In this document: positions 44,614-54,700 of the stretch, one piece after another
How the letters are laid out: the number at the start of each line of letters is the position of its first letter
Numbering within the stretch: position 1 is the first letter of the stretch
Source: a virus
DNA length: 62,453 nucleotides
Direction: 5' to 3' (one strand)
Virus record (IMG/VR): IMGVR_UViG_3300043436_001486
Location: 1 to 62,453 of that record
Notes under the pieces: generated by a model
What the model saw: the letters and a program-made list of their open reading frames with translations, nothing else
Databases searched by the model: none
Told to the model about the DNA's origin: nothing
Translations under genes and position numbers: made by a program

Positions 44614-45390
44614 ATGCCAATAGAAAATCAAATAGAAAGAGATGTTAAGCTGTCGGATTGCGTAATGATGTACATTGACGAGAGCAAGCAAACCACTAGA
44701 GAATTTAGGAGGTTGTGGGCGTTGGCGTTTCGTGGATTGACTGACATAGGACTTGATGTTTCTTGGACACCTAAGACAACGCTGATTAATGTTAACGCTA
44801 ACCTTACTGCTGACGTACCTACAGACTTTATTGACTGGGTAAAAATTGGCGTATTTAATTCACTTGGAGAAGTTGCTACACTCAGGGTAAACGAGCAGCT
44901 TACAACATATAGAGACATTGTTTCTACAAGGCTAACCGACATTCAATCAGAAGTTGGACAAGATGCAAACTATTTGCAATACCCATATTGGTTAGGTGGA
45001 TGGGACGACAATGGCTACGAGCATTATTTCGGAGCTGGCAGTTCACTTGTTCAAGCAGGAGAGTGCAGGTTTGACAAAGCAAATAACTTGATTGTACTAG
45101 ACCCGCACTTCGCATATACGCAAGTAGTTTTGGAATACATCAGCAGTCCTATTATGGATGACGATTATTCTGTTGACTTGAAATGTCAAGAAGCGCTGAT
45201 TGCATGGCTGAGGTTTAAGGACATTCAAAGCTTGCCTTCTAACAGGATGGTAAACATCAGCGAAAAGCAGTTTAGGCAAAGGGAATACTTCCTTCAAAAG
45301 AAACTAGCAAGGAAGAGGGTTAAGCCGTTTAGGACACAAGTTTCTGAGCAGTATAGTAGAGAATCACAGAGGTTAGCCGTAAAGGGATAA
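44614..45390 (+). CDS. Connector/ring-type tail protein 3
   Basis: 258 aa. The opening KLSDCVMMYIDESKQTTREFRRLWALAFRGLTDIGLDVSWTPKTTLINVNANLTADVPTDFIDWVKIGV resembles crAss-like ring proteins. The centre has an aspartate-rich sheet, and the basic C-terminus (KLARKRVKPFRTQVSEQYSRES) may contact DNA in the channel. Third of three small connector genes before the giant tail protein. Confidence 0.72.
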   Translation: MPIENQIERDVKLSDCVMMYIDESKQTTREFRRLWALAFRGLTDIGLDVSWTPKTTLINVNANLTADVPTDFIDWVKIGVFNSLGEVATLRVNEQLTTYRDIVSTRLTDIQSEVGQDANYLQYPYWLGGWDDNGYEHYFGAGSSLVQAGECRFDKANNLIVLDPHFAYTQVVLEYISSPIMDDDYSVDLKCQEALIAWLRFKDIQSLPSNRMVNISEKQFRQREYFLQKKLARKRVKPFRTQVSEQYSRESQRLAVKG

Positions 45391-45401
45391 AAACATAAAT
45401 A

Positions 45402-48400
45402 ATGCCTGTAACTGAAAAGCAGTTTTCTGGAGTAATGAACTTGGATGACAATAATGACGTATTGCCATCAGCGCATCATAAAGAAGCGAGGAATATTGTA
45501 TTTAGGGGAAACGGCAACACTCAAATTGCACAAAGTATTCCGGGCAATAGGCTGATTGCAAATACTCTTCCGGCAGGAACTAACTCTTGTATAGGACATT
45601 ATTACGACCAGTTAAACAACAGGGTATTTTATTTCAATTATAACTCTAACGGTAATCATGGTATTTACTTTTACAATACCGTGGCTAAGACTGTTTCTAG
45701 GCTATTTGAGTCTGGACTTGACAGCGTAGGCGACATACTTAACTTTACACTTACAGAACCAATTACTTCCATAAATATTATATATGGAGATGCATACAAT
45801 GTTACTCTTGATTCAGAAGGCGATGTTCTTTATTGGGTTGATTCGCTTGGAAGGCCGTCAAAATTAAACATTGGAAGAAAGATTGCTGGCGTTTACAATC
45901 TATATGAGCGTTCTTTTCTTGATGTGGCAAAGGCTCCGCCAACAATGCCGATTAAATGCGCCTATGAAAACGACAACAATGTAACGAGCAATAATCTTAA
46001 GAACGCATTATTTCAGTTTATATACAGGTGGGTTTATGATGACGGAGAAAAGTCTGTATGGAGTACAGGAAGTGAAGTTCCGTTGCCATTGTTTTCTCAA
46101 AGCCAAGACGTTTCTGCTGACCAGAAGAAAAACTCAAGAATAAACTTATATTTTTCTACAGGAGACAGAACGGTAAGAAAAATAGAACTTGCAGTAAGAA
46201 GGGCGACAGATGGAGTTGTTTCCGACTACGCATTAATAACATCCGTCAATAAATCGGAAGTCGGGCTAAATCCAAGCAACACTGTATACAATTATTTATT
46301 CTATAATAATTCATCGTTAACGCCATTAGACGTTGCTGAACAAACCCTACTACAAGATTATGTTCCAAGAGAGGCGAAAGCACAAGAGCTTCTCAATGGA
46401 AACACTCTTATTTATGGCGGAATCAGAGAAGGCTACGATGCAATAATAGACCCTACGTCCGTATTTACTACTAATACATCTTCTGAATTTAATAAAATAA
46501 ACGGATTATTATTCTTTGCTTCTCAGAACGGAGTTTCTTCTTATGGAAACTCTACCGACATACGAATAATCCTTACCGGCGCAGGAGTTAATGATGGCTC
46601 TAATATTCCAACAACTGTAGTTTCTGCTAATGGAGCTACTTTTAGAATTAAGATGATGGATTCAGCTGGAGTTGAATACCCCATTACATACGCTAGCTCT
46701 ACGGACAATATAAATACAATACTTACAGGTATTGCATCTTTAGCATCTGGGCTTGGGTTTACCACAAATATTGTAGGCAATCAACTTGTTATTGGACAAG
46801 CTGGAGCTCAAAACTGGCTACAATCATCATACGCAACTACTACATATTCAGCTACTGCATTTTCTACTACGTTTAAAACAAACGTACTACATGCTCATCT
46901 AAATTCAGCTGATTATAAGTACGGAATAGTTTACTACGATTCTAAAGGAAGAACAAACGGGGTAGTAAAATCAGACGGATTAAAGGTTACTACAGTAAGA
47001 GATGGAGGAGGAAATACAATTCCGTATGTAGACATTACCATTAGCAGCACCCCTCCGGACTGGGCATACTACTACCACATTGTAAGAACAGACAACCTAA
47101 CATATAGTAAAAATCTACAATGGGTTACTAATAGGGCGTTCTATAATCCAGTAATTTTTGCAAATTCACCAACAAATTCCCGTATTGTTTATTTGGGGAT
47201 TTCTAATATGAGCCAATATAACGAGGAGATTCAAGCAACTTCAGGCTATATTGGGTACGATTATGCTCCCGGAGACAGGGTTAAGTTTCTTGAAAAGATT
47301 AGCCTAAACGGAGCTATTAACTCCTATAATACTGGAGTAGAAAAAGATTTTGAAATTATAGGATTAGAGGCAAACCCTAATATTAATGGGTATGTTGCCA
47401 CTGGTAATTATATTAAAATAAAATACCCGTCTTCTTTTGTTGACGCAACATTTGAGTTTTTTAAGCCTACTGACACAGGCGTAGTTATACCTACTGTTTT
47501 GCTTGCCGAAGACTTTCAGAATTATAAAATTCAGATTTACAACACCAAGCAATCAAGTGGGAATGAAACATATTTTGAGGTAGGAGAGCAATATGCAATA
47601 GGAAAGCCTGCTACCGCAAACCGTTACCATGTAGGACAATACCAGTCTCAAAAAACAGCACAAGCGGCTGGAATAAGGCTTGCGTCAGCTGACAACTTCT
47701 TTAGGTACAGAAACGTACCAATAGGCGCAAACTATCAATTCTCGGCAGGGCCTTACACGCAAAACGATGGAGCAGGATTTGCTGCCCAGTTTTCAACAGT
47801 AGTAATAAACGTATGGAACTCGGTAAATACTCCATATACAATAGACGCAACGGCGTATGAAATAAAATCTCAAGTTCTTCCTGCAAGCGCATGTAGCTTG
47901 GCAGCTGCAAACTACCCGAATAACTTAACTCCTGATTACTTATTCTTAAATAAGTCTGCTGCCGCAATGACAGTAAGAGTAAAGGGAGTACTGAAGGCTA
48001 GCACGATTACTGCAAAAAATCAGTATGTAGTACTTCATGCTAAAGTTGTTGACGCAGGTGGCGCTATAGTAACTACAGTTATTCCACGTGGAACAATCAG
48101 CACAACAAATGAGGAATATGAATTTCCTTTTGATGCTAAAATACAAGTAGGAATTAACTCTAAATTATTTTTAATTACAGAGTGTTCTCCTGCTGCATCA
48201 AATTCATTACTCGTTGGCGCCTTTAATATAGAAGTTAGTGTTTTACGAAATGCGGAAATAAAGACAATTGAACCTAGTTTCAGCGATGTAATTAAGCTTG
48301 AGTTGAATAACGACTCAAGGCCTCTCATATATGACGAAAATTCAAAAAATGCATTCTACCCAACACTTGTTAGGTATAGTCTTCCAAGGAATGTCGGAAC

Positions 48401-49412
48401 GCTGACTAACCAAACGAATAGGTTTTTCCCTGCAAATATGGACGAATATGACAGGCAGAAGGGCACTATTCAGCGGTTTAAAATAAGAGGAAGCCAATTA
48501 AGGGTGTTCCAAAACAGAGGCGTTGGGGTTGCAGGGGTATTAGAGAATATGATTTTTAACGCTGATGGTGGAGAGAATCTAATCCAGACTAATAAGATTC
48601 TTAACCAAATTCATTACTACCAAGGAGATTATGGTATTGGAACATTGCAAACTTCACTCGTTTCTTCTTCTAATGCAGAGTATTTTGTAGACCCTGTTAG
48701 GGGCTACCAAGTTAGGTTGTCGCAAGACGGATTTACTCCTATTTCAGAACTATACAAAGCCCAGTATTATATTACAGATTTAGCTAATAAGTATACAACA
48801 AACAAGAATGGTACACTTGGCGGTTATGCTAAAGTTCTTGGAACGTATAACTTCTTTGAAGAGGAATACGTTTCTGTGTTCCAAGGGTATACTGGGCAAC
48901 CAAATACTACGATGGCATTTAACGAGTATAGAAACTGCTATACATCGTTTTATGACTATGCTCCAGAGGCTATAACATCTGTAGAAGGAAGTACTATTAC
49001 TTTTAAAAACGGAGGATTGTACCTTCACGACAATACAGCAAACTATACCACATTTTACGGAGTCCAAAGCGCTACATCTATTACATTTGTATTCAATGAG
49101 CAGGGCTTGATGAAGAAAGATTTTAATTCAATTACCCTTGATTCAGTTCCTGCTGCATGGACATCAGCATCTACTAATGACATTCAAACATCTCTTGGAC
49201 AGAACAGCAATCTTGTTACTTCCGACTATGAATTGAATGAAGGTTTTTACCACGCTGGATTTATGAGAGACAATAATAGCATCGGAGGATTAATTAACGG
49301 GGATTACCTTAAGGGAGCGTGGATGCAGATTAAACTAAGTAACACAAGTAACAATTTAGTATATTTGTCTGGATTATATGTAAATTATACTCCGAGTCAA
49401 AGGAACTTTTAA
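45402..49412 (+). CDS. Giant tail hub/muzzle-like protein
   Basis: 1336 aa. The N-terminus KQFSGVMNLDDNNDVLPSAHHKEARNIVFRGNGNTQIAQSIPGN matches the opening of crAss-like 'muzzle'/stabilisation proteins as I recall it. Then come KLNIG and many beta-rich repeats (YVDITISSTPPDWAYYYHIVRTDN). The C-terminal third is also beta-rich. It is expected to form the tail barrel tip through which DNA leaves. Evidence is N-terminal resemblance, size and gene order. Confidence 0.75.
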   Translation: MPVTEKQFSGVMNLDDNNDVLPSAHHKEARNIVFRGNGNTQIAQSIPGNRLIANTLPAGTNSCIGHYYDQLNNRVFYFNYNSNGNHGIYFYNTVAKTVSRLFESGLDSVGDILNFTLTEPITSINIIYGDAYNVTLDSEGDVLYWVDSLGRPSKLNIGRKIAGVYNLYERSFLDVAKAPPTMPIKCAYENDNNVTSNNLKNALFQFIYRWVYDDGEKSVWSTGSEVPLPLFSQSQDVSADQKKNSRINLYFSTGDRTVRKIELAVRRATDGVVSDYALITSVNKSEVGLNPSNTVYNYLFYNNSSLTPLDVAEQTLLQDYVPREAKAQELLNGNTLIYGGIREGYDAIIDPTSVFTTNTSSEFNKINGLLFFASQNGVSSYGNSTDIRIILTGAGVNDGSNIPTTVVSANGATFRIKMMDSAGVEYPITYASSTDNINTILTGIASLASGLGFTTNIVGNQLVIGQAGAQNWLQSSYATTTYSATAFSTTFKTNVLHAHLNSADYKYGIVYYDSKGRTNGVVKSDGLKVTTVRDGGGNTIPYVDITISSTPPDWAYYYHIVRTDNLTYSKNLQWVTNRAFYNPVIFANSPTNSRIVYLGISNMSQYNEEIQATSGYIGYDYAPGDRVKFLEKISLNGAINSYNTGVEKDFEIIGLEANPNINGYVATGNYIKIKYPSSFVDATFEFFKPTDTGVVIPTVLLAEDFQNYKIQIYNTKQSSGNETYFEVGEQYAIGKPATANRYHVGQYQSQKTAQAAGIRLASADNFFRYRNVPIGANYQFSAGPYTQNDGAGFAAQFSTVVINVWNSVNTPYTIDATAYEIKSQVLPASACSLAAANYPNNLTPDYLFLNKSAAAMTVRVKGVLKASTITAKNQYVVLHAKVVDAGGAIVTTVIPRGTISTTNEEYEFPFDAKIQVGINSKLFLITECSPAASNSLLVGAFNIEVSVLRNAEIKTIEPSFSDVIKLELNNDSRPLIYDENSKNAFYPTLVRYSLPRNVGTLTNQTNRFFPANMDEYDRQKGTIQRFKIRGSQLRVFQNRGVGVAGVLENMIFNADGGENLIQTNKILNQIHYYQGDYGIGTLQTSLVSSSNAEYFVDPVRGYQVRLSQDGFTPISELYKAQYYITDLANKYTTNKNGTLGGYAKVLGTYNFFEEEYVSVFQGYTGQPNTTMAFNEYRNCYTSFYDYAPEAITSVEGSTITFKNGGLYLHDNTANYTTFYGVQSATSITFVFNEQGLMKKDFNSITLDSVPAAWTSASTNDIQTSLGQNSNLVTSDYELNEGFYHAGFMRDNNSIGGLINGDYLKGAWMQIKLSNTSNNLVYLSGLYVNYTPSQRNF

Positions 49413-49422
49413 ATAGTATATT

Positions 49423-50118
49423 ATGATAGGGGAAATATTAGGGGCAGCACAAAAATCAATTGGTACTGCAATCGGATTAGGGCAAGCTGTTAGCGGAATG
49501 ATTGGGCAAAGGAAGGCAAAGAAAGAGTTCCTTCAGTCATTTGACAAGCAGCGTACATATAAAGCAGACCCAGAAGTTCAAAAAATGCTTGAAATGCGTA
49601 GAGGCAGACTTGGAATGGGGCTAGGTTCAGCGTCTAAGCAAATGGCTGAACAAGGAATTGCTTCTTCAGCAGCACAAGCAACATCAGCAGCCCAGCAAAT
49701 GGGAAGAGGTGCTGGGCTTTCCGCAATTGGCGCAATTCAAAAACAATCTCAAAGAGGAGCTACTCAATTGGCCGCAATGGACGAACAGGCAAGAGAACAA
49801 AACCTTGCAGGATTTGAAAGAGCAGCAGGAGCAGCAAGTTCTGAAAGAGCAAGGCAATTTGCTTCTGAATCAGAAAAAGAGCAAGCTAGGACAGCCATTA
49901 AAGGGGAACAACTTGCTGCAAAAAGAGCAGCAGTTTCTCAAGGATTAAGCGGAGCTATTGGAAGCGCTACTGGAGTTGCAATGAGCGGAGATGATTCTAC
50001 ATTCTCTCCAAACGCTAAGAGACTTGCAAAAAGAGCGACTAGAAAAGTAACAAGGATGGGAAGGCCTGCAATGTCTGGAGACGTCAGCGCTGCGGAGGCT
50101 GGAATGTTTCCGGGATAA
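49423..50118 (+). CDS. Ala/Gln-rich internal virion protein
   Basis: 231 aa. An N-terminal hydrophobic stretch (SIGTAIGLGQAVSGMIGQ) is followed by a long Ala/Gln-rich helix (SSAAQATSAAQQMGRGAGLSAIGAIQKQSQRGATQLAAM) and a basic end (KRLAKRATRKVTRMGRP). This resembles small internal/ejection proteins of podoviruses that form a membrane channel. Next to two giant internal proteins. Confidence 0.7.
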   Translation: MIGEILGAAQKSIGTAIGLGQAVSGMIGQRKAKKEFLQSFDKQRTYKADPEVQKMLEMRRGRLGMGLGSASKQMAEQGIASSAAQATSAAQQMGRGAGLSAIGAIQKQSQRGATQLAAMDEQAREQNLAGFERAAGAASSERARQFASESEKEQARTAIKGEQLAAKRAAVSQGLSGAIGSATGVAMSGDDSTFSPNAKRLAKRATRKVTRMGRPAMSGDVSAAEAGMFPG

Positions 50119-50134
50119 AATGTAAATAATAAAT

Positions 50135-51781
50135 ATGGCACAAGCTATTTCAGAAAGACTTCTTCAGCGGGCACTAGGGCCCATAGATTTGTCATACGCT
50201 TATCAGAAAATAGACGCAGTTTCTAGGCAGTTAGCTGCTGAAGATAGGCTAAGGAAGCAAGAAGCAGCCAAGCAGTATTATACTGAGATGGCTACTATGA
50301 ATAAGGATAGGGTTGGAATTAGGGCAATTGACACTCCAGAGATTTCTAAACAATATAGCGAATGGTCTAATTTGGGCAAAAAACTATCAAGCAACCCAAG
50401 ATTAATTACAAAAAACCCAGAAGAATACGGAAGACTAAAGTCAGAGCAAGACGCATTAGAAAGTAAGTTGCTGACAAATATAAGAGCAAGCAAAGAGTTG
50501 GGGAAGCAAGAGGTGAAGGACTTGGAGGACATGCTTAATCCAAAAAATATAGACTACTACGAGCCCGGTGCTGCTACGTTGTATAGGCAAGATGTTATTA
50601 ATCAGCCAATTTCAGCAATTATAGCAAGCGGCTCAAATGACAAGGCAAGGTATTTTGCTAAAGCAATCAATGGAGACGAATTTTATAAGGCATCGCAACA
50701 AGCAATTCCATCTGAAGGAGTTCAAAAAAACTATAAAATAGCAGACCCTACTTTTAAGGATGCATTTGGAAGAACAAGGCAGATTGAGTACGGAGACATG
50801 CCGCTTGAGGCAAAGATTAAAAATGTGCTTACTGACAGGCTTTACTTGCTAAAAGGCAGGGTGGGAACTTTTGCAAACCAAGAGTTAGACAAGGCAATAG
50901 CATCTAAGGACTTTGACAATGTGGTTGCGAGATATAATAGTTTTTACGACCCTGCAAATAAAGATGGTTATATTAAATACGGAATACCCGGAACCCCAGC
51001 TCTAAAATTTGACAACACAGTTCCTAAAACAGAGTTGTTTGTAAACTATTTGACAGCTAGGGAAGTTATGAATAGGCTTCCATTGGGAGTTGTGACACAG
51101 GCAAAGTTTGGAGACAAAGAAGGTATTGATTACAGAAACAGGCTTGCAGAGAGTAGGGCGCTTACAGCTTTTAATAGAGGTCAAGCGGTGAAGGAGAATA
51201 CAAACATATATTCACCGCAGCAGGAAATAGAGGCAATAGCAGCAGCTGAATTAGGGCCACAAACAAGACAAGCGGCAATAGACTTTACAGAAAAGTACAA
51301 TACGATGTTTAGCGGTGAGAAGATTTTCCCATTTGTAGCAGCAGAAGCATCTACGCTTGTAGGAACTCCATACGAAACATCGCTTGACTTAGTAAGGTCA
51401 GCTTTTGAAAAAAAGAATAAATTGATTATTGTTGCAGGAGACAACAGCGTAACCGCAAACAGAAAGAAAGAAGAGCTTGCAAGGTTAATAAATATAAAAA
51501 ATAAAGAGTACGGAGTACCACCGGTAACAGGAAAAGACTTGACGGATGGCAAAGTGTTCGTAAAGCAAATACCCGTAGCAGGAGGAGAGCCTACTGTAAT
51601 TGTTTATCCAATCAGAGATAAACAAGCTGTAGCAGAACTTAGCAACGGGGTAATACTTTCTCAAATGACTCCAGAGCAAAAGAGGCAGTATGTACAAACT
51701 GGATTTAGCGGAGGGCAAACTCAAGCAAAACCAAAAACAGTTCAGCAAACAGCAGGAAAGAAAAATATTAAAGGATTTTAA
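50135..51781 (+). CDS. Internal virion (cargo-type) protein
   Basis: 548 aa, helical and charged. The N-terminus (SERLLQRALGPIDLSYAYQKIDAVSRQLAAEDRLRKQEAAKQYYTEMAT) is a long amphipathic helix; the C-terminus ends in a Gln/Lys-rich tail (GGQTQAKPKTVQQTAGKKNIKGF). No enzyme motif. Position and composition match ejected internal proteins of podoviruses. Confidence 0.7.
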   Translation: MAQAISERLLQRALGPIDLSYAYQKIDAVSRQLAAEDRLRKQEAAKQYYTEMATMNKDRVGIRAIDTPEISKQYSEWSNLGKKLSSNPRLITKNPEEYGRLKSEQDALESKLLTNIRASKELGKQEVKDLEDMLNPKNIDYYEPGAATLYRQDVINQPISAIIASGSNDKARYFAKAINGDEFYKASQQAIPSEGVQKNYKIADPTFKDAFGRTRQIEYGDMPLEAKIKNVLTDRLYLLKGRVGTFANQELDKAIASKDFDNVVARYNSFYDPANKDGYIKYGIPGTPALKFDNTVPKTELFVNYLTAREVMNRLPLGVVTQAKFGDKEGIDYRNRLAESRALTAFNRGQAVKENTNIYSPQQEIEAIAAAELGPQTRQAAIDFTEKYNTMFSGEKIFPFVAAEASTLVGTPYETSLDLVRSAFEKKNKLIIVAGDNSVTANRKKEELARLINIKNKEYGVPPVTGKDLTDGKVFVKQIPVAGGEPTVIVYPIRDKQAVAELSNGVILSQMTPEQKRQYVQTGFSGGQTQAKPKTVQQTAGKKNIKGF

Positions 51782-51784
51782 AGA

Positions 51785-54700
51785 ATGGTAAATTCTACAG
51801 ACCCTACAGAAAAAGTTAAGCTATTATACGATGCTGTTTCCAAGGACTATAATCTTGGAAGCTTTGATGAATTTAAGGCAAAGCTTGGAGATTCAGCAAA
51901 AAGAAAAGCATTTTACGATGGAGTTGGGGCTGAATACAATCTTGGTTCATATAGTGATTTTGAGAAAAAGGTAATGCCCACTTCAGCAGAAAAGTTTGGA
52001 CCACTTCCTGCGCAAACCAAAATAGCAGGTGAGCTACCTTCTTTTCAGCAGCAGGTTGAACAAGCTAGGCCTCTACCTAAATACCAAAAAGCCGTAGACG
52101 ATGACAGAAGTGCACTTGGAAAATGGGCGGCAACAACTTGGAATAATTTTATAAGCGGGCCAGAAAGCCTTGTGGCTGGATTGGTAGCGAGGACAGCTTC
52201 AGCTGACCCGTACGTAGGGCTTCAAGCAACAGTAACAGAAGCAATAACCGGGAAAAAACCAAAAACGGCTGGAGAGGTTATTAAAGAGTTTAAAGAAGCT
52301 CCGCAGAGACAAAAAGAATTTAAGGAAGAAGTTTACAAAAAAATAGGAGATGTAGCAGGACTTGTAAAGTCGGATTACGTAACCCCAGAAGAGCAGCAGA
52401 AAATTTCAGAAATAGACTTTACCAAAAGAAGTTTTTCCGAAAATGCAATTGCGCTTTTAGCTAGCGGAGGTAGACTTGCATTTGACATACCAGTTGGAAT
52501 AGCTACTGGAGGTTCTTCTTACTACCTTCAGTCATACGGAGAAAGCGTAAGGGATTATGACGAAATGGTGAAAAAGGGGCAGTTTGAATCAAATCCTTTA
52601 GCCAGAGAAGCCTACGGGAATACTGTAGGATTGGTAAATGCGTATTTGGAAAAGTTTGCATTGGACAAAATATTTGGTGCAGGCCCAGCACTTAAGAACA
52701 TACAGAAAAAAGCCGTAGCAAATGTATTTGGCAAAATAGCAAAAAGCGGAACTAATATTACTGGCAATGCTACAGAAAAATTAGTAGAAGCTGAAATTAG
52801 GGCACTATCAGCAAATATAAAATCTAGGGGAGCAAAGGCTGCATATTCAGCAGCTGTTGAAGGTGGCACAGAGGGACTGCAAACCGCATTGTCAGAAGGC
52901 GCTAAGATTATTACAAATAAAATACAAGGAGAAGAGGTATATAACCAAAAAGAAATTGCTGACAATATATTAAAAAATATATTTAACGCATCTGTTGCTG
53001 GTGGAATATATGGTACTCCAATGGGAATTATTTCCTCTTTTGGAAAGAATGTAAATAGCAGCGTTCTTAAGGACATTGCAAATGCTAAGACGGATGAAGA
53101 CTTTGCAAAGATTGACAATGACTTAGAAGAGGTATTTGTAGCAAATAATTACAGCCCAGAAGAGAGAGAGGCGGTTTCCGCAATAGCAAAGAACTACGCA
53201 AGAATAAAGCAAAAGCTTCCTCCAATTACTCCTCCAGAAGTCCAAGAGAAGGTAATACCGCTGATTGAACAAAGAGACAAGATTGACGAAGAGCTTACGG
53301 CAAAAAAAGAAAATGCCTCAAACTTGGATGAAGCCGTAGTTGCTGATGAAACAGCTGACATAGAAATGCTTGAAGAAAAAAGAGCATCAATCAATGACGA
53401 GATTAGGTCTGAAGTTGCAGGTACAGAGTTTAAATACTTTGAGCAAGACGGAAAGTTCTTCAAGCAATTAGGAGAGAATCAGCCAGAAGAAATTACTAAG
53501 GCAAGATTTGACATAGAATCAATAAGGCAAGAAGACAAGCAATTAGCGCAGGACGAAGAAGATGCGCCTACAGTTCTTGACATGATGGACAAGCCTGTTA
53601 TTATTAATGGAGAAAGAGCTACATTGTCACAAGAAGGACAGACTGTAATTGCAAAAATTGTAGGCAAGCCTAGGATTATTGAGATTGGGAATATTGACGA
53701 AATAGGCAATCAAAAACTTTCAGACGTTGGATTAACGCAAGAAGAATCAGCAGTTACGCTAAGCGACACAGGGGGTATAGTTGTAAGAGGAGTTGAGTTT
53801 GTGAACCTATTTACAGACCCATTAGCGGCAATCAATAGAGATGCTAATGGAAATGTTGTCTCGGTTAATTTAGAGACAGCAGATGGCAAGAAAAGGACTT
53901 TCAGAGGTACTACAGCTGATGATGTAGCATACCAAATAACTTTAAAGAAAATAACCGAAGACAATGAAACAAGACAACAATTTGAAGACTTCGTTGAAGC
54001 CAACGAATCAATCAAGCAAGAACTCGAATCTGGACAAGTTGCAGAAGCTCCCGTTGAAGCAGCGCCTGTCGTTGCTGAACAAGTTCCTGTTGTCGCAGAA
54101 GAAGAAGTAGCGCCTGCTAATGAAGTTGAAAGGCTAAGGGCAGAAGAGCAAAAAGAACTGCTTGCTGCAATACCGAATATTGAAGAATATAAAGTTAATG
54201 GTGTTGTTGACAGGAATAAAATAACCAACGAGGAAGACAAGAAGAAGTTTGACGAAATATACAACAGGTACGACAAACTTATAACTCCACTCCTTAAAGC
54301 AGAGCAACCCGTTTCAGAGGTTCAGCCAGTTGTGGAAGAGGCTCCTGTTGTACAAGAAACTGTACAAGAAGCTCCAGTAGAAAAACCTGCTGAAAAGAAG
54401 CCTAAAATGGTTACTCAAACAGGATTGCTTGTTCCTGCAAATGGAAGAGTTGTAATGGTTGGAGAAGCTAACCCAGATTTCCAGAATACTTTTATTATTC
54501 TTGGAGAAGACACTACTATTGAAATGCCTAACGGGGAGACAAGAGATGCTACGTTTGCTGTTGTGGAAATGGATGACATACTAGCTTCGCATGATGAAAA
54601 TTCCTTTAACGACACAGATGGCTACCCAAGTCAGAACGGGATGAACGCAAACCCAAGAAACTATAAGACAGACGCTGTTGCGATGGACAAGGTTAATAGG